NCBI GenBank assembly: GCA_032158295.1
Contig: CM063254.1
Coordinates: 3,387,538 to 3,451,537, forward strand
Source: Pycnopodia helianthoides
Lineage: Eukaryota; Echinodermata; Asteroidea; Forcipulatida; Asteriidae
DNA: 64,000 nt
Direction: 5' to 3'
Made by a program: the position numbers and the translations under genes. Position 1 is the first letter of the stretch. Each line of letters begins with the position of its first letter. Below, piece after piece: positions 12,496 to 23,394 of this stretch. The notes under the pieces are model-generated. The model did not search any database, had not been told where the DNA came from, and saw nothing but the letters and a program-made list of their open reading frames with translations.

Positions 12496-12857
12496 ATTTT
12501 TCTTTGTTCCACTCAAAATAAATTTTTAATTTACCCAGTTAGTTTCCCTAGTGTTTTATTACTCGAGTATGTAAGAATTTCATCAAATTCACTGTTCACA
12601 TTTTAGTGTGGGGGGGGGGGGGTGGAGAACATTGAAAAATGGTTTAATGTTTTTCAGGGTCAGGATTTTTTTCAGATTCATATCAGGCTTATTTTAATTG
12701 CCGCAACCAGTATTTATAATGAATAGGCCTACTGTGTACATTGTATTTATAAGATAGTATTTAAGTTGATAGAAGTATAAACTATTTTTGAGAGAGAATT
12801 CCCTGCGGAGTTATATGGTTTGGAAAATTTTTCACCCCCAAAAAACATTTGAACCCG

Positions 12858-13139
12858 AGAAACGATTCGTGCATGAATCGTTTCTGGGGGTTGGCGTCAG
12901 TTTGCGAATGCCGCGGCCAGAGATGCGGATGGTATCCAGCGTCACCTCACTAAACTTGGATGAATTCGACGTTCGTGTGAAAATACCGTGACAGTTTTTT
13001 TGCTGCGTTCTCAGCAAGCGGACACTGTTATTCAGCTGAAACTTTCACAAGTGACTTTTACAGTATCTTTCTTGATAGCTTTGCCAATAAATCTTCATTG
13101 CGTTGACATAAACCAATCAATGACCCCCTACCTTTAACC
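12858..13139 (+). repeat. Dispersed repeat with a perfect 11-bp stem hairpin at its left end
   Basis: It shares GTGACAGTTTTTTTGCTG, TTATTCAGCTGAAACTTTCA and TTGCGTTGACATAAACC-AATCA-TGACCC with 1479-1730 (reverse), 7950-8085 and 30245-30425. At 12858-12885 the sequence AGAAACGATTC, a 6-base loop and GAATCGTTTCT form a perfect inverted repeat. It lies within 60 bp of the Ig exon donor. Confidence 0.6.
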
Positions 13140-13197
13140 ATTAGAACGTTTAGACACTTTATTGATGTAGGATTCCAAAGCGAGACAAGTGACGTAC

Positions 13198-13578
13198 CTT
13201 TATTGTCTGACGTGGTCACAGCGGGACAGTACTTATTGTCGTTGTTATCTAATATGATGACTGTCACACTCTTCCTCATGTTGCCCCGGGAGGTCACCAC
13301 CCGACACTCGATCTCCCACACGCTGGTGCCGTCCATCTGTATCTTGTACAGCAGGAGCGTGCTGCGTATCCGGGCCTGCTCGTGGAGGATCGTTGTGGTC
13401 ACGTTGATCCCGGCGGTGACGTTGGTCTCCACGGGGCGGCCGTTCTTGAACCACATGATCCGCACGTCCGACTGCTTCAGGTACGTCGCCCGGCACTCGA
13501 TGGGGATGGTGTCCCCCTTGAAGACGACTTGGCTGTCGTCGGGTTCCAGTTCGAACATGGGCAGCTCCAGCGGCCAGT
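13198..13578 (-). CDS. ADGRA3: ADGRA2/3-like adhesion GPCR, exon 7: immunoglobulin domain
   Basis: This 381-nt exon enters in phase 1 and leaves in phase 1, encoding about 127 residues. It shows an Ig fold: the first cysteine in TIPIECRAT, the core tryptophan in IMWFKNG and the second cysteine in WEIECRVV, then SVTVIIL. The tail KYCPAVTTSDNKG leads into the HormR exon exactly as in GPR125. Two NVT sequons lie close together in the middle. The acceptor is GACACGTTGCAG upstream of 13578 and the donor is GTACGTCAC downstream of 13198. The exon is clearly richer in GC and CpG than the LRR exons. In the family this Ig domain belongs to the long extracellular region used for partner binding (Wnt7/RECK signalling for GPR124, planar polarity proteins for GPR125). 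Confidence 0.95.
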
Positions 13579-13726
13579 CTGCAACGTGTCAATTGAGATT
13601 TCTTACTTGACAGCAGAACGCACGAAATCTTCAGTAATTAGGACACCCTATTTTTTTGTAATCTACAACCAATTCCAAAACCAATTTACAACTTTGGGCT
13701 TTAATCCTAACACCCTGATGTGGCTG

Positions 13727-14276
13727 TTAAAGAGGGGCTCCAAGGTCGAATTCAGTTTTGTGATCAACTAATTTTTCCAAAAGATATAGTCCTTATAAAA
13801 GTGGGGGAAAATATTACAAGTCTCTAACCTAAATGTAAAAACAGTGATAAAGTGTTTAAGTGTAAAATGCTATAGTTCTTGATATCCTTCAAGTGCGAAT
13901 TTTGTGCGAAAACATCTAATGACATCACATTTCAAATATATCGGTCTGTGCGTTTTATGTACGAGGACATTTTTCAGCTCATTCCTGAATTTAGTGCTAT
14001 TCAATCAAATCGGCACTGAATTTAAGCCTTTTGACCAGAGGCAAAATTCCTCTTATGAATATACAGACAATTTGTTGTTTATTTCCAAGGAAGTCACGTT
14101 TCAAAGCTTGCTCTGATAGAGTATCAATCAAAATGACAATGTACACCCTTTTAACGTAAGATTAGAGACTTGTAATTTTTTCATCATTTTCATGAGACCT
14201 CTATCTACAGAAATATGAGAGCAACAGAAATATGAGAGCATCAGAAAAACTGATTTTGACCTTGAAGTCCCTCCTC
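13727..14276 (+). mobile_element. GGGGCTCCAAGGTC MITE
   Basis: The left end is TTAAAGAGGGGCTCCAAGGT and the right end is the reverse-complement TTGACCTTGAAGTCCCTCCT. It matches 27203-27722 and 48454-49128. Shared interior blocks are CCAATAGATAGAGTCCTCAT-type, GACAAGTCTCTA-type and GATGACATCACATTTCAAA. No coding potential. Confidence 0.75.
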
Positions 14277-14314
14277 AATGTATTTTTGTGTGGAACAACA
14301 ACAGCCTTGCTTAC

Positions 14315-14708
14315 TGCTTGCAATGGAGCACATGCTGGAATGGTATTTTGGCTGGTAACCTTATTCTGGTAAGCATAATCACATTGTGCTTCACTACTTT
14401 TTTTGCATAGAAAGCTTATCACATAATCTTCTGTGAAGCAAAAATGAGCAGGAAACCAGTCACATATGATACAAGTGAAATGGTATTTCAGCTGGTAACC
14501 TTATTCTGGTAACATAATTTCGTTGCGCTTAACTACATTTTGTGCTAAGAGTGCCTAACAGTTTTCAGCTGAACACAAATGAGCAGGATACCAGTCACAT
14601 ATGATACAAGTGCAATGGTATTTCAGCTGGTAACCTTATTATGGTAAGCATAATTTTGTTGTGCTTAGCTACTTTTTATGCTCAAGTAGCTCTATAAAAA
14701 TTGAACCA
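14315..14708 (+). repeat. Internally tandemised GGCCCAATTTCATAG element beside the LRRCT donor
   Basis: The block GGCTGGTAACCTTATTCTGG followed by TAAGCATAAT and later CCAGTCACATATGATACAAG recurs about three times with a period near 120-130 bp. This is an internal amplification of the family seen at 15836-16026. The right end, AGCTCTATAAAAATTGAACC, lies only about 15 bp from the splice donor of the LRRCT exon. Confidence 0.75.
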
Positions 14709-14723
14709 TGGTGCAATACTTAC

Positions 14724-14887
14724 TACAATGGAGATCTTTCTTCTTGAGTTGTTTGACTTGCTCCTCCCTCATGGCCTTCGGGTAGGCGCACACCGTGTTG
14801 CTCGCTATCCGCACTTTGTTAGACTTCATCCATTGGACGATCCACGTCAGCTGACAATCACAAACCAGATAATCAGATGCAAAGTCT
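14724..14887 (-). CDS. ADGRA3: ADGRA2/3-like adhesion GPCR, exon 6: C-terminal LRR cap (LRRCT)
   Basis: This 164-nt exon enters in phase 2 and leaves in phase 1. It encodes the pattern YLVCDCQLTWIVQWMKSN, then NTVCAYP and DLHCS. The four cysteines and the two tryptophans fit an LRRCT cap, and the order LRR-LRRCT-Ig is that of GPR124/GPR125. The acceptor is TTTTGTGCGCAG upstream of 14887 and the donor is GTAAGTATTG downstream of 14724. The intron to the Ig exon is about 1.1 kb and contains a GGGGCTCC MITE. Confidence 0.95.
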
Positions 14888-15614
14888 CTGCGCACAAAAA
14901 AAAAGGAGGTTAAAAAACGAAAAGTCAGAATTTCCGCCAATGGAAGTCCTTTGGGGACGCTAGGTGGAGGCCGACTTAACTCAATGTCATTGAGCTGCTT
15001 AACCACTTCAAGTTTATATCGCCAATTTTTTCTAAACTGGCTCATGGCTGACAGTTTTTGTCACCCCGGAACCACTTTCGAAGCGCCCTCAATTTTGTTT
15101 GCAGTCAAGGGGGCAGCTGATGGGTTTATCCACCCGGACATTCCATTGTGAAGCGTGCACAGGCATGCACCTATGCTATGCTTCATTTTCCCCATACAAT
15201 GAGAGACACAAGGTACTGGAATGTAGGCTCGTAATCTCCCTTTTTCTGGGTGTTATTGTGTAATCTCTGATTCCAGACCGTTGTCCTTTTTTTATACAAA
15301 TGTGGCTTCAAGAATGGAAAGGCTGCCACCATTGTTTATCATTGTATTCGGCTCTATGGGAGGTAAGTTCGAGCATTCCGAGAGTACAGCATAGCAAATT
15401 ATCGGCTGGGGCTTATGGCTGAGGCTTATGGCTAAGGTTTTGTGATTCACTGTGAATGCCTACTCATAACTTTGTCAAGTCAGGGTTTCATTGTGACAAC
15501 AATATTTTCAGCGGAAATGATTACTCCGGAAGCTCTAAAAAAGTTACCAAAAATAATACGGCTGCTACAGGATAGAGAGACACATCAATTTTTCTGGGAA
15601 TACAGACCCGAAGT

Positions 15615-15792
15615 GGTTAAGCAGAAAATGGTGCTTAATAAATTTCTGCTAAGCAAAAAATGTGCAGGACTCCAGTCATAAGTGGTACATGTACGTTGCT
15701 TTTTGGCTGGTAACCTTATTCTGGTAAGCACAATTTTGTTGCGTTTAGCTCCTTTTTGTGCTTACGATGACCTATGAAATTGGGTCCAGGTA
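15615..15792 (+). mobile_element. GGCCCAATTTCATAG element, 5'-damaged copy
   Basis: It contains the CTGCTAAGCAAAAAATGTGCAGG-type block, GGCTGGTAACCTTATTCTGG and the right end CCTATGAAATTGGGTCC. The left inverted end is missing or too diverged to see. A complete copy follows 45 bp later. Confidence 0.7.
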
Positions 15793-15835
15793 AATCCAAT
15801 GTTCTCGGAAATATGCGCATGCTCTGTGTAAACCT

Positions 15836-16026
15836 GGCCCAGTTTCATAGAGCTGCTTCAGCATAAAAAGTAGCTAAGCACAACAAAATATGCTTAGCAG
15901 AATAAGGTTACCAGCCAAACTACATACCCACATGTATAATTTGTGACTGGTATCCTGCTCATTTCTGCTTAGCAGGCAATCGTTAAGCAGTATTTTCTGC
16001 TTAAGCAGCTCTATAAAATTGGGCCC
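15836..16026 (+). mobile_element. GGCCCAATTTCATAG element, complete copy
   Basis: The left end GGCCCAGTTTCATAGAGCTG and the right end CAGCTCTATAAAATTGGGCC form inverted repeats of about 28 bp, continuing into GCTTCAGCA/TGCTTAAGC. The interior contains TAGCTAAGCACAACAAAAT, AATAAGGTTACCAGCC and TGACTGGTATCCTGCTCATT. It is about 190 bp with no frame. Confidence 0.85.
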
Positions 16027-16623
16027 AGGTACATGGTAAGTCTCCTGCCACCTCTGGCTCGCAGGTCAAGGGTCAGTGCTTTAGTATCGGACGAGTAAAC
16101 TCCAACTGACAAGCCAGTGGTCTTGTGTTCTTCAATTGAACGATAATAGCAAAACCTCACTGTGTAAAATCTCTGTGAAAAATGCTGACACTCTGATATA
16201 TCTTTAAACTCTGTTGAGTATCGAAGTGCACTTACAGCATGACAATGATGTAGACCTTCTCTGAGTGCCTGTTCAACTCGTTTTGATTCTGGTCTTGTAA
16301 AAAAAATGTTGGTCCCAGTAAAAATGTTTGAGCTGCAAGCCTACAGCCTTGTAGATTCCTCCCCCCCCCCACAAATTTGAGCCCTGTCACCTGATACAAA
16401 ACTCAACATCTCACTGAAATTCCCGTTCATGTAAAAGAGAAGAAAAAAATTCAGAACAACTCAGACAAATGAATATATTCACTGGAAAATGAACAAGTGC
16501 ATGGAAGCAGTATCGATCATTAAATTTCCCTTGACTTGATGCATCCCAGACAGCAATCAGCAGCCCTTGTACATAAATGACCCCGCGCACTCAGCGTTTT
16601 CTGCAGACGACCAATTTACTTAC

Positions 16624-16695
16624 AGATTGACAATTTCTGGAAGTCGATCAAAACTGGCTGCCGCTATCGTGGAGATCTGATTGGAGGAAAGACTC
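16624..16695 (-). CDS. ADGRA3: ADGRA2/3-like adhesion GPCR, exon 5: fourth LRR
   Basis: This is exactly 72 nt, phase 2 on both sides, giving one 24-residue leucine-rich repeat with the core LSLSSNQISTIAAASFDRLP. It follows the consensus LxLSxNxIxxLxxxxFxxLxxL. The acceptor is CTGCCTGCAG upstream of 16695 and the donor is GTAAGTAAATTG downstream of 16624. Uniform 72-nt phase-2 LRR exons are a hallmark of this gene family. Confidence 0.95.
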
Positions 16696-18167
16696 CTGCA
16701 GGCAGAGAGAGGAAAAAAATCAAGTAGACATTTTTGTTTATGATGCAAAAAGAAAAACACAGAAAGGCACAAAAAAAAAGGTTGTTCTTGAAGTTATTTT
16801 TTCAATCTAATCCTCTGATAGTTTGAACACTATTTTGTGCTGTTGTTATTGCAGTTTTTATGTTTCTTTCAGCATTATTTTCATTTTATCCAGTTCGTCA
16901 CTTGTACCACGAAGTGACCTATCTTGTCCACAGCCGGGGAAAAACGTGTTTGGAGAAAATTGCGATTGAAGTTGAACTATTTTGTCAAACTGCTTTTTTG
17001 GAGTCTGCTTACTATTTTATTATATTTTTTTATTCGTGAAAATGAGCGCTGTGTACAAACCAATGAACATGGAGACCTATCGCAATAGGTCACTTTGTGG
17101 AAATACTACGCTTCCAGATAGGTCACTTCATGAAAACAGAAATGTCACACAAGCGCCTGAACTGCGCTGTAGTGCTTTGTGTATCATTGGTAAAGTGCTG
17201 TATCTAGATAGCTCACTTCGTGGAAATACAAAATGGCAATTGTAGTGATACGTCGTTCATACTAATTAGTGTAATTATTATGTAATAGGTACTGAAACTT
17301 GCTGAAAATGTTAACAGTAATGAGTACACTAATAATTTGTATTAAAAAAAATGATTTGCTAAAATTTGTGTTTTTTGACAGACAGGTCAATTTGTGGTAC
17401 AAGCGACGAACTGTGTCATTGTAATTTGTTTGGTGGACGTTTTTTTTTTTTTTTTTTTTTTAGTACAATGACCTTTTTTCGGGAAGGGGAGGAGGGTGGG
17501 GGTAATACAAGTGTTCGATCCGGGATTGATGCAGATGATGAAATACAAATAAGCCCTGTTCATGCTCACACACCATAGAGAAAGGACCTGTGTTTACGTG
17601 TTTACACTAGAGTGTCAACTCAATGGTAATTAAAGAGGAAGGGAAATAACCAATCCAATCTTGTATATCGGTTTGCGGTAACACCATGTGTATAATTATT
17701 TACTTTGCTGTGTAGAGTTTGTTCTTTAGAGAACTTATCTTGCTATTTGTGTAGATTTTCAATCTTGTGATGTTCTCATTTTCCAATAGATAGGGTCCTC
17801 ATGTGATTGGGGACAAAAATGACAAGTCTCTAACCTGAAGGGATTGTTTTCGGTTCTTTTTTAAGGATTTTCAGAGTGTGGGGTGGACGAGTTTCCGTGT
17901 CTTTTTGTGTGTATTGTAAATAAATTCCAATTGACACAGATCCATGTGTGAGTACACATACATGTACCCTGTAAGACACAAATTGAATGCATTCTATTTG
18001 TGCATCGTCACTCGGTGAAATCTGGCTTTTTCCATCTCACTCGGCTTCACCTCGTGAAATGGAATAGTCCAGATTTCACCTCGTGATTTTACTCTGCGAC
18101 ACAATGCACTCAATATATGCATCCAATAGTTGTATAATATATCAACATCACCAAATTGGCTACTTAC

Positions 18168-18239
18168 AAACTTCGAAGACTCGATAGACCAACAAACATA
18201 CTGTTGTTAACACTCCCTAGTCGGTTCCTGGACAAGTCT
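18168..18239 (-). CDS. ADGRA3: ADGRA2/3-like adhesion GPCR, exon 4: third LRR
   Basis: This is 72 nt, phase 2 on both sides, encoding one leucine-rich repeat with the core LDLSRNRLGSVNNSMFVGLS. It includes an NNS sequon. The acceptor is TTTTTTTCAG upstream of 18239 and the donor is GTAAGTAGCC downstream of 18168. The intron to the next LRR exon is about 1.5 kb. Confidence 0.95.
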
Positions 18240-18682
18240 CTGAAAAAAATAAGATAAAAGCAACCAAAAAAACGCAAAATGAGGAAATTGTTGCTTCTAA
18301 TGATAATGGACAACACTGATCACATCCGGGGGGAAAAAAAACAATAATTTCTTGGCTGAGAAGTCATTGCTGACCAAAAAAAAGGTCTGAGACTAGGATT
18401 CTAATTTTCAGAGCCACGTCGAGGTGATGGCATTTCCATCTTTTAAGTATCCCCTGGAGTTATAGATTTTTAGGAGCTTCTGGGAATAGTATCCTCAGAG
18501 CAATAGTAGATCAAAGAACACGATTTCTTATACCCCAAGAAAATAACAGCTGGGTTTTTTTTTTTCAACAGGCAGCAGACATAAAAAGGTCTGAGTTCAC
18601 ATAGAAAGTCTGATATATCTCATCCCTGGTGATTTTCTAGCTCATAAAAATATTTGTGCTTAATTTATATATTGATTACAAC

Positions 18683-19027
18683 CAGGGTCTTGAATTTTTT
18701 GGGGGAAAACCCACGAGACCGCAGGGCTTTTAGCTCAAAATGTTTACTGGACCAGAATTTGTGTTTACAGGACCAGAATTGAAATGAGAATATAAAAAAA
18801 AAAATGCCAACACAGTTCAACAATTGAACTAGTCGAATTTGAAAAAAGCACCACAAGAAAACTTATCTCATTTGCATTATGGGTAAGCACTCTACGATAA
18901 TCAAGAGAAATATATTTATCCGACTGAAAGTCAACATTTGAACACAAACACAAGACATGAGCTTACTGGCCCGGTGCTTAAAATCACTGGCCTCGGGCCT
19001 GCACTCCAGTGTAAAATTTGATCCCTG
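18683..19027 (-). mobile_element. CAGGGCTC-family element with 6-bp duplication TACAAC
   Basis: The ends are CAGGGTCTTGAATTTTTTGG and TGTAAAATTTGATCCCTG, with TACAAC directly repeated on both sides (18677-18682 and 19028-19033). It is in opposite orientation to the copies at 47230-47619 and 48090-48439. Shared blocks are CTGGACCAGAATTTGTGTTT-type, TCAAATTTGAACTAG-type and GGCCTCGGGCCTGCACTCCAG. Confidence 0.82.
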
Positions 19028-19055
19028 TACAACATGTAGGCATATTAGATTTTTA

Positions 19056-19188
19056 CAGGCCCTGAACTTCGTGTTCATAAGGGCATGGCAATTTCCCCCA
19101 AATGAAGGGCACCCAATGAGGTAAATTTGAAGGTTTTTAAGGGCACCCACTGCAATTGCTGTGGTGCCGAAGCGAAATTCAAGGCCTT
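19056..19188 (+). mobile_element. CAGGCC MITE, second subfamily, with 6-bp duplication TTTTTA
   Basis: It runs from CAGGCCCTGAACTTCG to GCGAAATTCAAGGCC plus two bases. TTTTTA lies directly before (19050-19055) and after (19189-19194). The interior is close to 30093-30233: AAGGGCA-GGCAATTTCCC, AATGA-GGGC-CCAATGAGG and AAGGGCACCCAC-GCAAT-GCTGTGGTGCC. Confidence 0.8.
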
Positions 19189-19833
19189 TTTTTATACACA
19201 TGGGGATGGTGGAGATTGAAGGGAGGCGGTGTAGGCTGGTGGTGAAGCCTTTTGTCTACTTCAAACAAATGTCCCCACATTGAGGGCAGAAGGGCAGAGT
19301 AGTCTAGCCTCTTTGTTGTCTGATGAAAAACAGTATTAACCGTAACCGTAACTGCTTAACCGTAAACAGGGGTAAAGACAAACACTTATTTACAGCCCAA
19401 ATCGCCCAATCCAAGGCAACGATCCCTTTAAATGGCTTATTATTTTAACACTATCGCACTTCGCCGAAAGGAGACGAAGAAGAAAAAAAAGGGGCACCGG
19501 CGAGACACAGAAACCCCCAAAACACCCAAAAAGAAATCAATAGGTAATTTCCCTACTGGGAGCTGTTTACAATAACACCTGGATGTATTCCACTATTTGT
19601 GCCACTACTGTCTCGTCTCTACCGCTACATCCCTTGAGAAGAAGACAAAGAGAGAGAGAAAACAAATAATCATACAGCAGGAACCCCAAGTGGTTGATTT
19701 AGCACTTCTGTGTAAACATGTAGCGCAGGAAACTTGGCTCCAGAAGAATTATGACATTTTTATGCTCAGATGCAGAGGTTTTCTATACAGCGTAGGAACG
19801 AGCTCACAATCAAGTTGGTGTACATGTAGATGT

Positions 19834-20385
19834 TTAAAGGTATTTAAGGACTGGTAAGGCTACAAAACATCATTGTTTTAATCTAGTCTGAAGGCTTACT
19901 GATTATGAAGTTCGTACTAGAACATTTTTCTGTGAAACACAACCTTTCAAGTAACGCCATATTCAAGAAAAACTGTATCTGAAACTACAGGATCAAGTTG
20001 GTGTCGATGTTTAAAGGTATTTATACACAGGACTGGTAAGGCTACAAAACATCATTGTTTTAACTTTAGTCTGAAAGCTTACTGATTATGAAGTTCACAC
20101 TAGAACCATTTTTCTGTGAATATACATCCTCTCAAGTGAAGTCGTATTCGAGAAAAAATATATCTGAAAACAACTGATTTCGGTTGTTACAATTAAAAAT
20201 AAGGACGATGTGTCTACATGCTGAAAACTGAGCATGGTTTTTTACTATTCTGTCCGACTCACACAACGGGTTAAGCACAAATACTCACCAATTTGTTATT
20301 TCGTGTGTATGGTTGATCACACAAAACATGAACACTTTCTGCGACTGTTTTGTCAGCTCTACCAATTCCCGTGTGGTACCTTTAA
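19834..20385 (+). mobile_element. TTAAAGGTATT MITE with a duplicated left half
   Basis: A full copy at 20011-20385 runs from TTAAAGGTATTTATACACAG to GGTACCTTTAA. Directly before it, 19834-19992 repeats the left half, including the flanking CAAGTTGGTGT phrase, so the duplication postdates insertion. Internal blocks GGCTACAAAACATCATTGTT, GCTTACTGATTATGAAGTTC and GGTTGTTACAA relate it to 26051-26434 and 28795-29313. Confidence 0.75.
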
Positions 20386-20829
20386 AGCAACATGCGCACC
20401 CCGACATCAAGTGTTCACAAAGCGCTAAACACATTGGCACTTTTCTTTGAACTGACAAGCCTGTCCATTTTCACGTTTGAATTAAAACACCAAAATTGGG
20501 AAGAGGCTGGGGAACCATATAGGTGTCATGGATGACAATTTTGCGGCCGCACGTCGGACTGGCAATTTGAGGAGTTAATGGGCTTTGAGACGTGCCACCG
20601 TCACCTCCCAATTTATAACCTGCCTGTGTCATATAAAGTTGTAACATAACCATTATTACTAGTGGGGTCATCATTATTAAATTATATCTACCTGGTAATG
20701 AAACCAAGGGCCCCTCAAAAGTGCCTTGCACTGTCACCCTTTAGACTCCGAGCTGTTAGAGAGTCTCAGTTTATGATGTGCGAGGGGAAAAAACAACCAA
20801 TGAAACATACTACTTGGTTTAACCCTTTC

Positions 20830-21070
20830 ACCAATGTGTAAAGCACTGTATATTCAGTACTTCCCCGTGTTCTGTGAAAAAAACAATGAAAATCCAAGCA
20901 ACCAGGTAGGGACTGAAAACCTGATCCACATGCAAGGCTCCGTCCGGTCTGAGGTGGGATTTGAACCGGGGTCTACAGAGGTGAAAGGCGAGGAAGAAAC
21001 CACCTAGATAGCCCGAATGTACATTAGTGGTGTGAATGAAATGAGCTGAAATTTCTATGAGGTACATGTA
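20830..21070 (-). repeat. Dispersed repeat with degenerate tRNA-like segment
   Basis: The stretch AACCAGGTAGGGACTGAAAA, then GGGATTTGAACCGGGGTC and AGAGGTGAAAGGCGAGGAAG, recurs at 34980-35150 and 61735-61905. GATTTGAACC resembles the reverse complement of a B box, so it may be a decayed SINE. No gene is evident. Confidence 0.5.
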
Positions 21071-21934
21071 TGTTGAGATGAGGACGTCCTCGCTCTGTCA
21101 AAACACCCAGATCCCTTTTATTAAAGTCCTCGGTTTCAGCGGGTAGACATGCTCACACACATTTTAAAGTACAAAACTTCTGGGCAAAATTTTATTGAGC
21201 TGTTTGCTGGTTTTGAAAAGTGTTAACATCAGCCAAAGGGGGGGAATTAAAAACTGTGCGTGCATTAATTTATTTCACACCCCTGGCTAGAGAAATTTGA
21301 CCCAGAGCTTTGCAAATTTACTTTCAATGTAGCTTGATCAGCACGTACTGGCAAATTAGTGTGCATTTGTGGAGTATATTGCTATGAGCTCCTTGTCAAC
21401 TTACAAACGAGAATGCCAAGAAAACACAACCCACGCATGGAATTTTACAGAGGACATTGCCATCGTTCCTTGGTCTTGACCTTGGCCTCGGCGACCTGCT
21501 GCCAAAGACTTTTAGAGAATGTTCTGACTGAAGTGCTCTTTAAGACCGACAAGAAGCCTTGAACTTGACCCTTTGAGAGTTATATGTCAGTCATAGATAT
21601 TACATTAACCATGAAGTCTGTCAAATTCTCCAACAAGCAGCCGACCATACTTTACAGTTCATTGCCAATTTTTTTAGGAAAAAATTTTGAACAGCTAAAG
21701 GATTGGAGCGAACAGTTTAGGCCTACACTTATAACTTACAGGCAGTGGATACTTTTTGGTAATTACTCGAGAAATGCTTTCTTACCATTCAATTCAATTC
21801 AATCATTCAATTCAATTCAATGCACATTTATTTTTCATGTTGACAATGAAATTAAACATACAGTTGAAACAGTTAACAATGAGTGTAATTATGAAAAGAT
21901 GGATGCCACATATTCGACAATAAAATGTATATAA

Positions 21935-22745
21935 AATGTATATAAAATGTATGTAAACTTTGGTTTGCCACAAGGCTCTGTAATTGGCCCCCAATCCTTT
22001 TCTTTTTACACTCATCCTGTTGCAAATATATTCAAGTGCTACAAAGATGTTATGTTTCACTTTTATGCAGATGACACGCAATTGTACATTTCGTTCGACC
22101 CTCGTAATCAATGTGAAGTGAATAATGCCCTGTCTTCCCTTTCAAACTGTATCTGAGCATAAAGAAGTGGATGGCAAATAACATGCTTCAGTTAAATGAA
22201 ACTGAAAACAGAGTTCTTCATTGCTGCGAGTTCCTGTTTCATGGACTTACTATCTTCTGTGACACTTAAGGTTGGCTCTGAAGTAATTCTTCCGGCTTCA
22301 ACAACAAAGAACCTCGGTGTTGTCTTCGACCAATCAATGCCATGTCAAACCAAGTTTCTTCTATATCCAGTGCCGTCGATGTTCACCTTCGCAATTTGTC
22401 TCGGATTAGATCTTTCCTCACGCAATCTGCCTGCCAGGACGCAATACGAGCAATTGTCACATCAAGGCTCGACTATGCCAACTCTCTGCTTGCGGGACTC
22501 TCCTCCAAAGACACTAAACGGCTTCAACGTCTACAAAACCGGAACACTTTCACGAAGAGCAACTGTCAGACATTCCTTTTTAAAATTCTTGATTTTACCG
22601 ACATGGCAGACAAAATTGCAAGCAAAGATTCCCACCCGAAATCTACCCATTCCTTTAAACAGCCTCCACTTGCCACTGACAACAGTGCCCTCTTGCCACA
22701 CGGCGATAAATTCCTGATTAGCGACGTCGACGCAGAATCTGATTA
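21935..22745 (+). pseudogene. Broken non-LTR retrotransposon reverse transcriptase
   Basis: The frame starting at 21947 encodes GLPQGSVIGPQSFSF followed by YADDTQLY; the catalytic YADD is at 22064-22075. A stop at about 22154 interrupts it. The same frame then gives WMANNMLQLNE and TKNLGVVFDQS. At about 22345 a frameshift moves the match into the frame starting 22342, where HLRNLSRIRSFLTQSACQDA and SRLDYANSLLAGL are typical of the C-terminal thumb region of Jockey/CR1-type LINE polymerases. The part before RT motif 4 and the endonuclease are missing, as is the sequence after the RLQRLQN block. (ATTCA)n simple sequence lies just upstream at 21786-21822. Confidence 0.85.
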
Positions 22746-23394
22746 GGGAACAATTTTCTCCTGAATGCAACCAATTAATAACGTCCGGGCGCCGAGAGCT
22801 GACCACCCCGGTACACTGCATAATGTACATGACTTGGATTCCACCACCAATGTGGCACAGGAACACTTGCCTTAGGCTTTTTTTTATACCAGCGTTATGG
22901 AAAGACGTAATAAATGGTATGGCCGTGCACAGACGTTTTCATCTTCAAAACAACTTGCACTAGTGTTTATATGCCGCCCACACAGATCCTTGTCAATGGT
23001 GGAACACGCGTCAACCGCCGTCATCCATTATTTTGCCATGTTCTGCCACTGCGCTCCACAAGTAATATTGGAGTTCAATATGGATAATTATTGGACGCTT
23101 TGTAGCATCGTTCTCAAATAATCACATCATGACAGACAAGTCGTCCGCATTGTTTAGAGGGGGTTTTCAGAATCAGTGTGTGGGGTGGACGGGTTTCCAT
23201 TTCTATTTTTGCGATTGCGACAAGGATCTATGTATGAGTTACATTTAAAAAAGGAATTGAATGCATTTCGTTCGTGCGTGTCACGCCATATAATCCACTC
23301 AGTCAGTCTGCCTGATTCTTTATCCCTGATGCAAACTTAGCACTTATTAAATTGTTGCCGTACCCGCTGCTACAATATAGGATTTGAACTGCCT

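Noticed and set aside
13203..13771. Long plus-strand open frames opposite the Ig exon
   Set aside because: They are antisense shadows of the GC-rich Ig exon on the minus strand, which has clear domain residues and splice sites.
22531..22866. Minus-strand frame of 111 codons
   Set aside because: It lies antisense to the retrotransposon RT relic and shows no domain.
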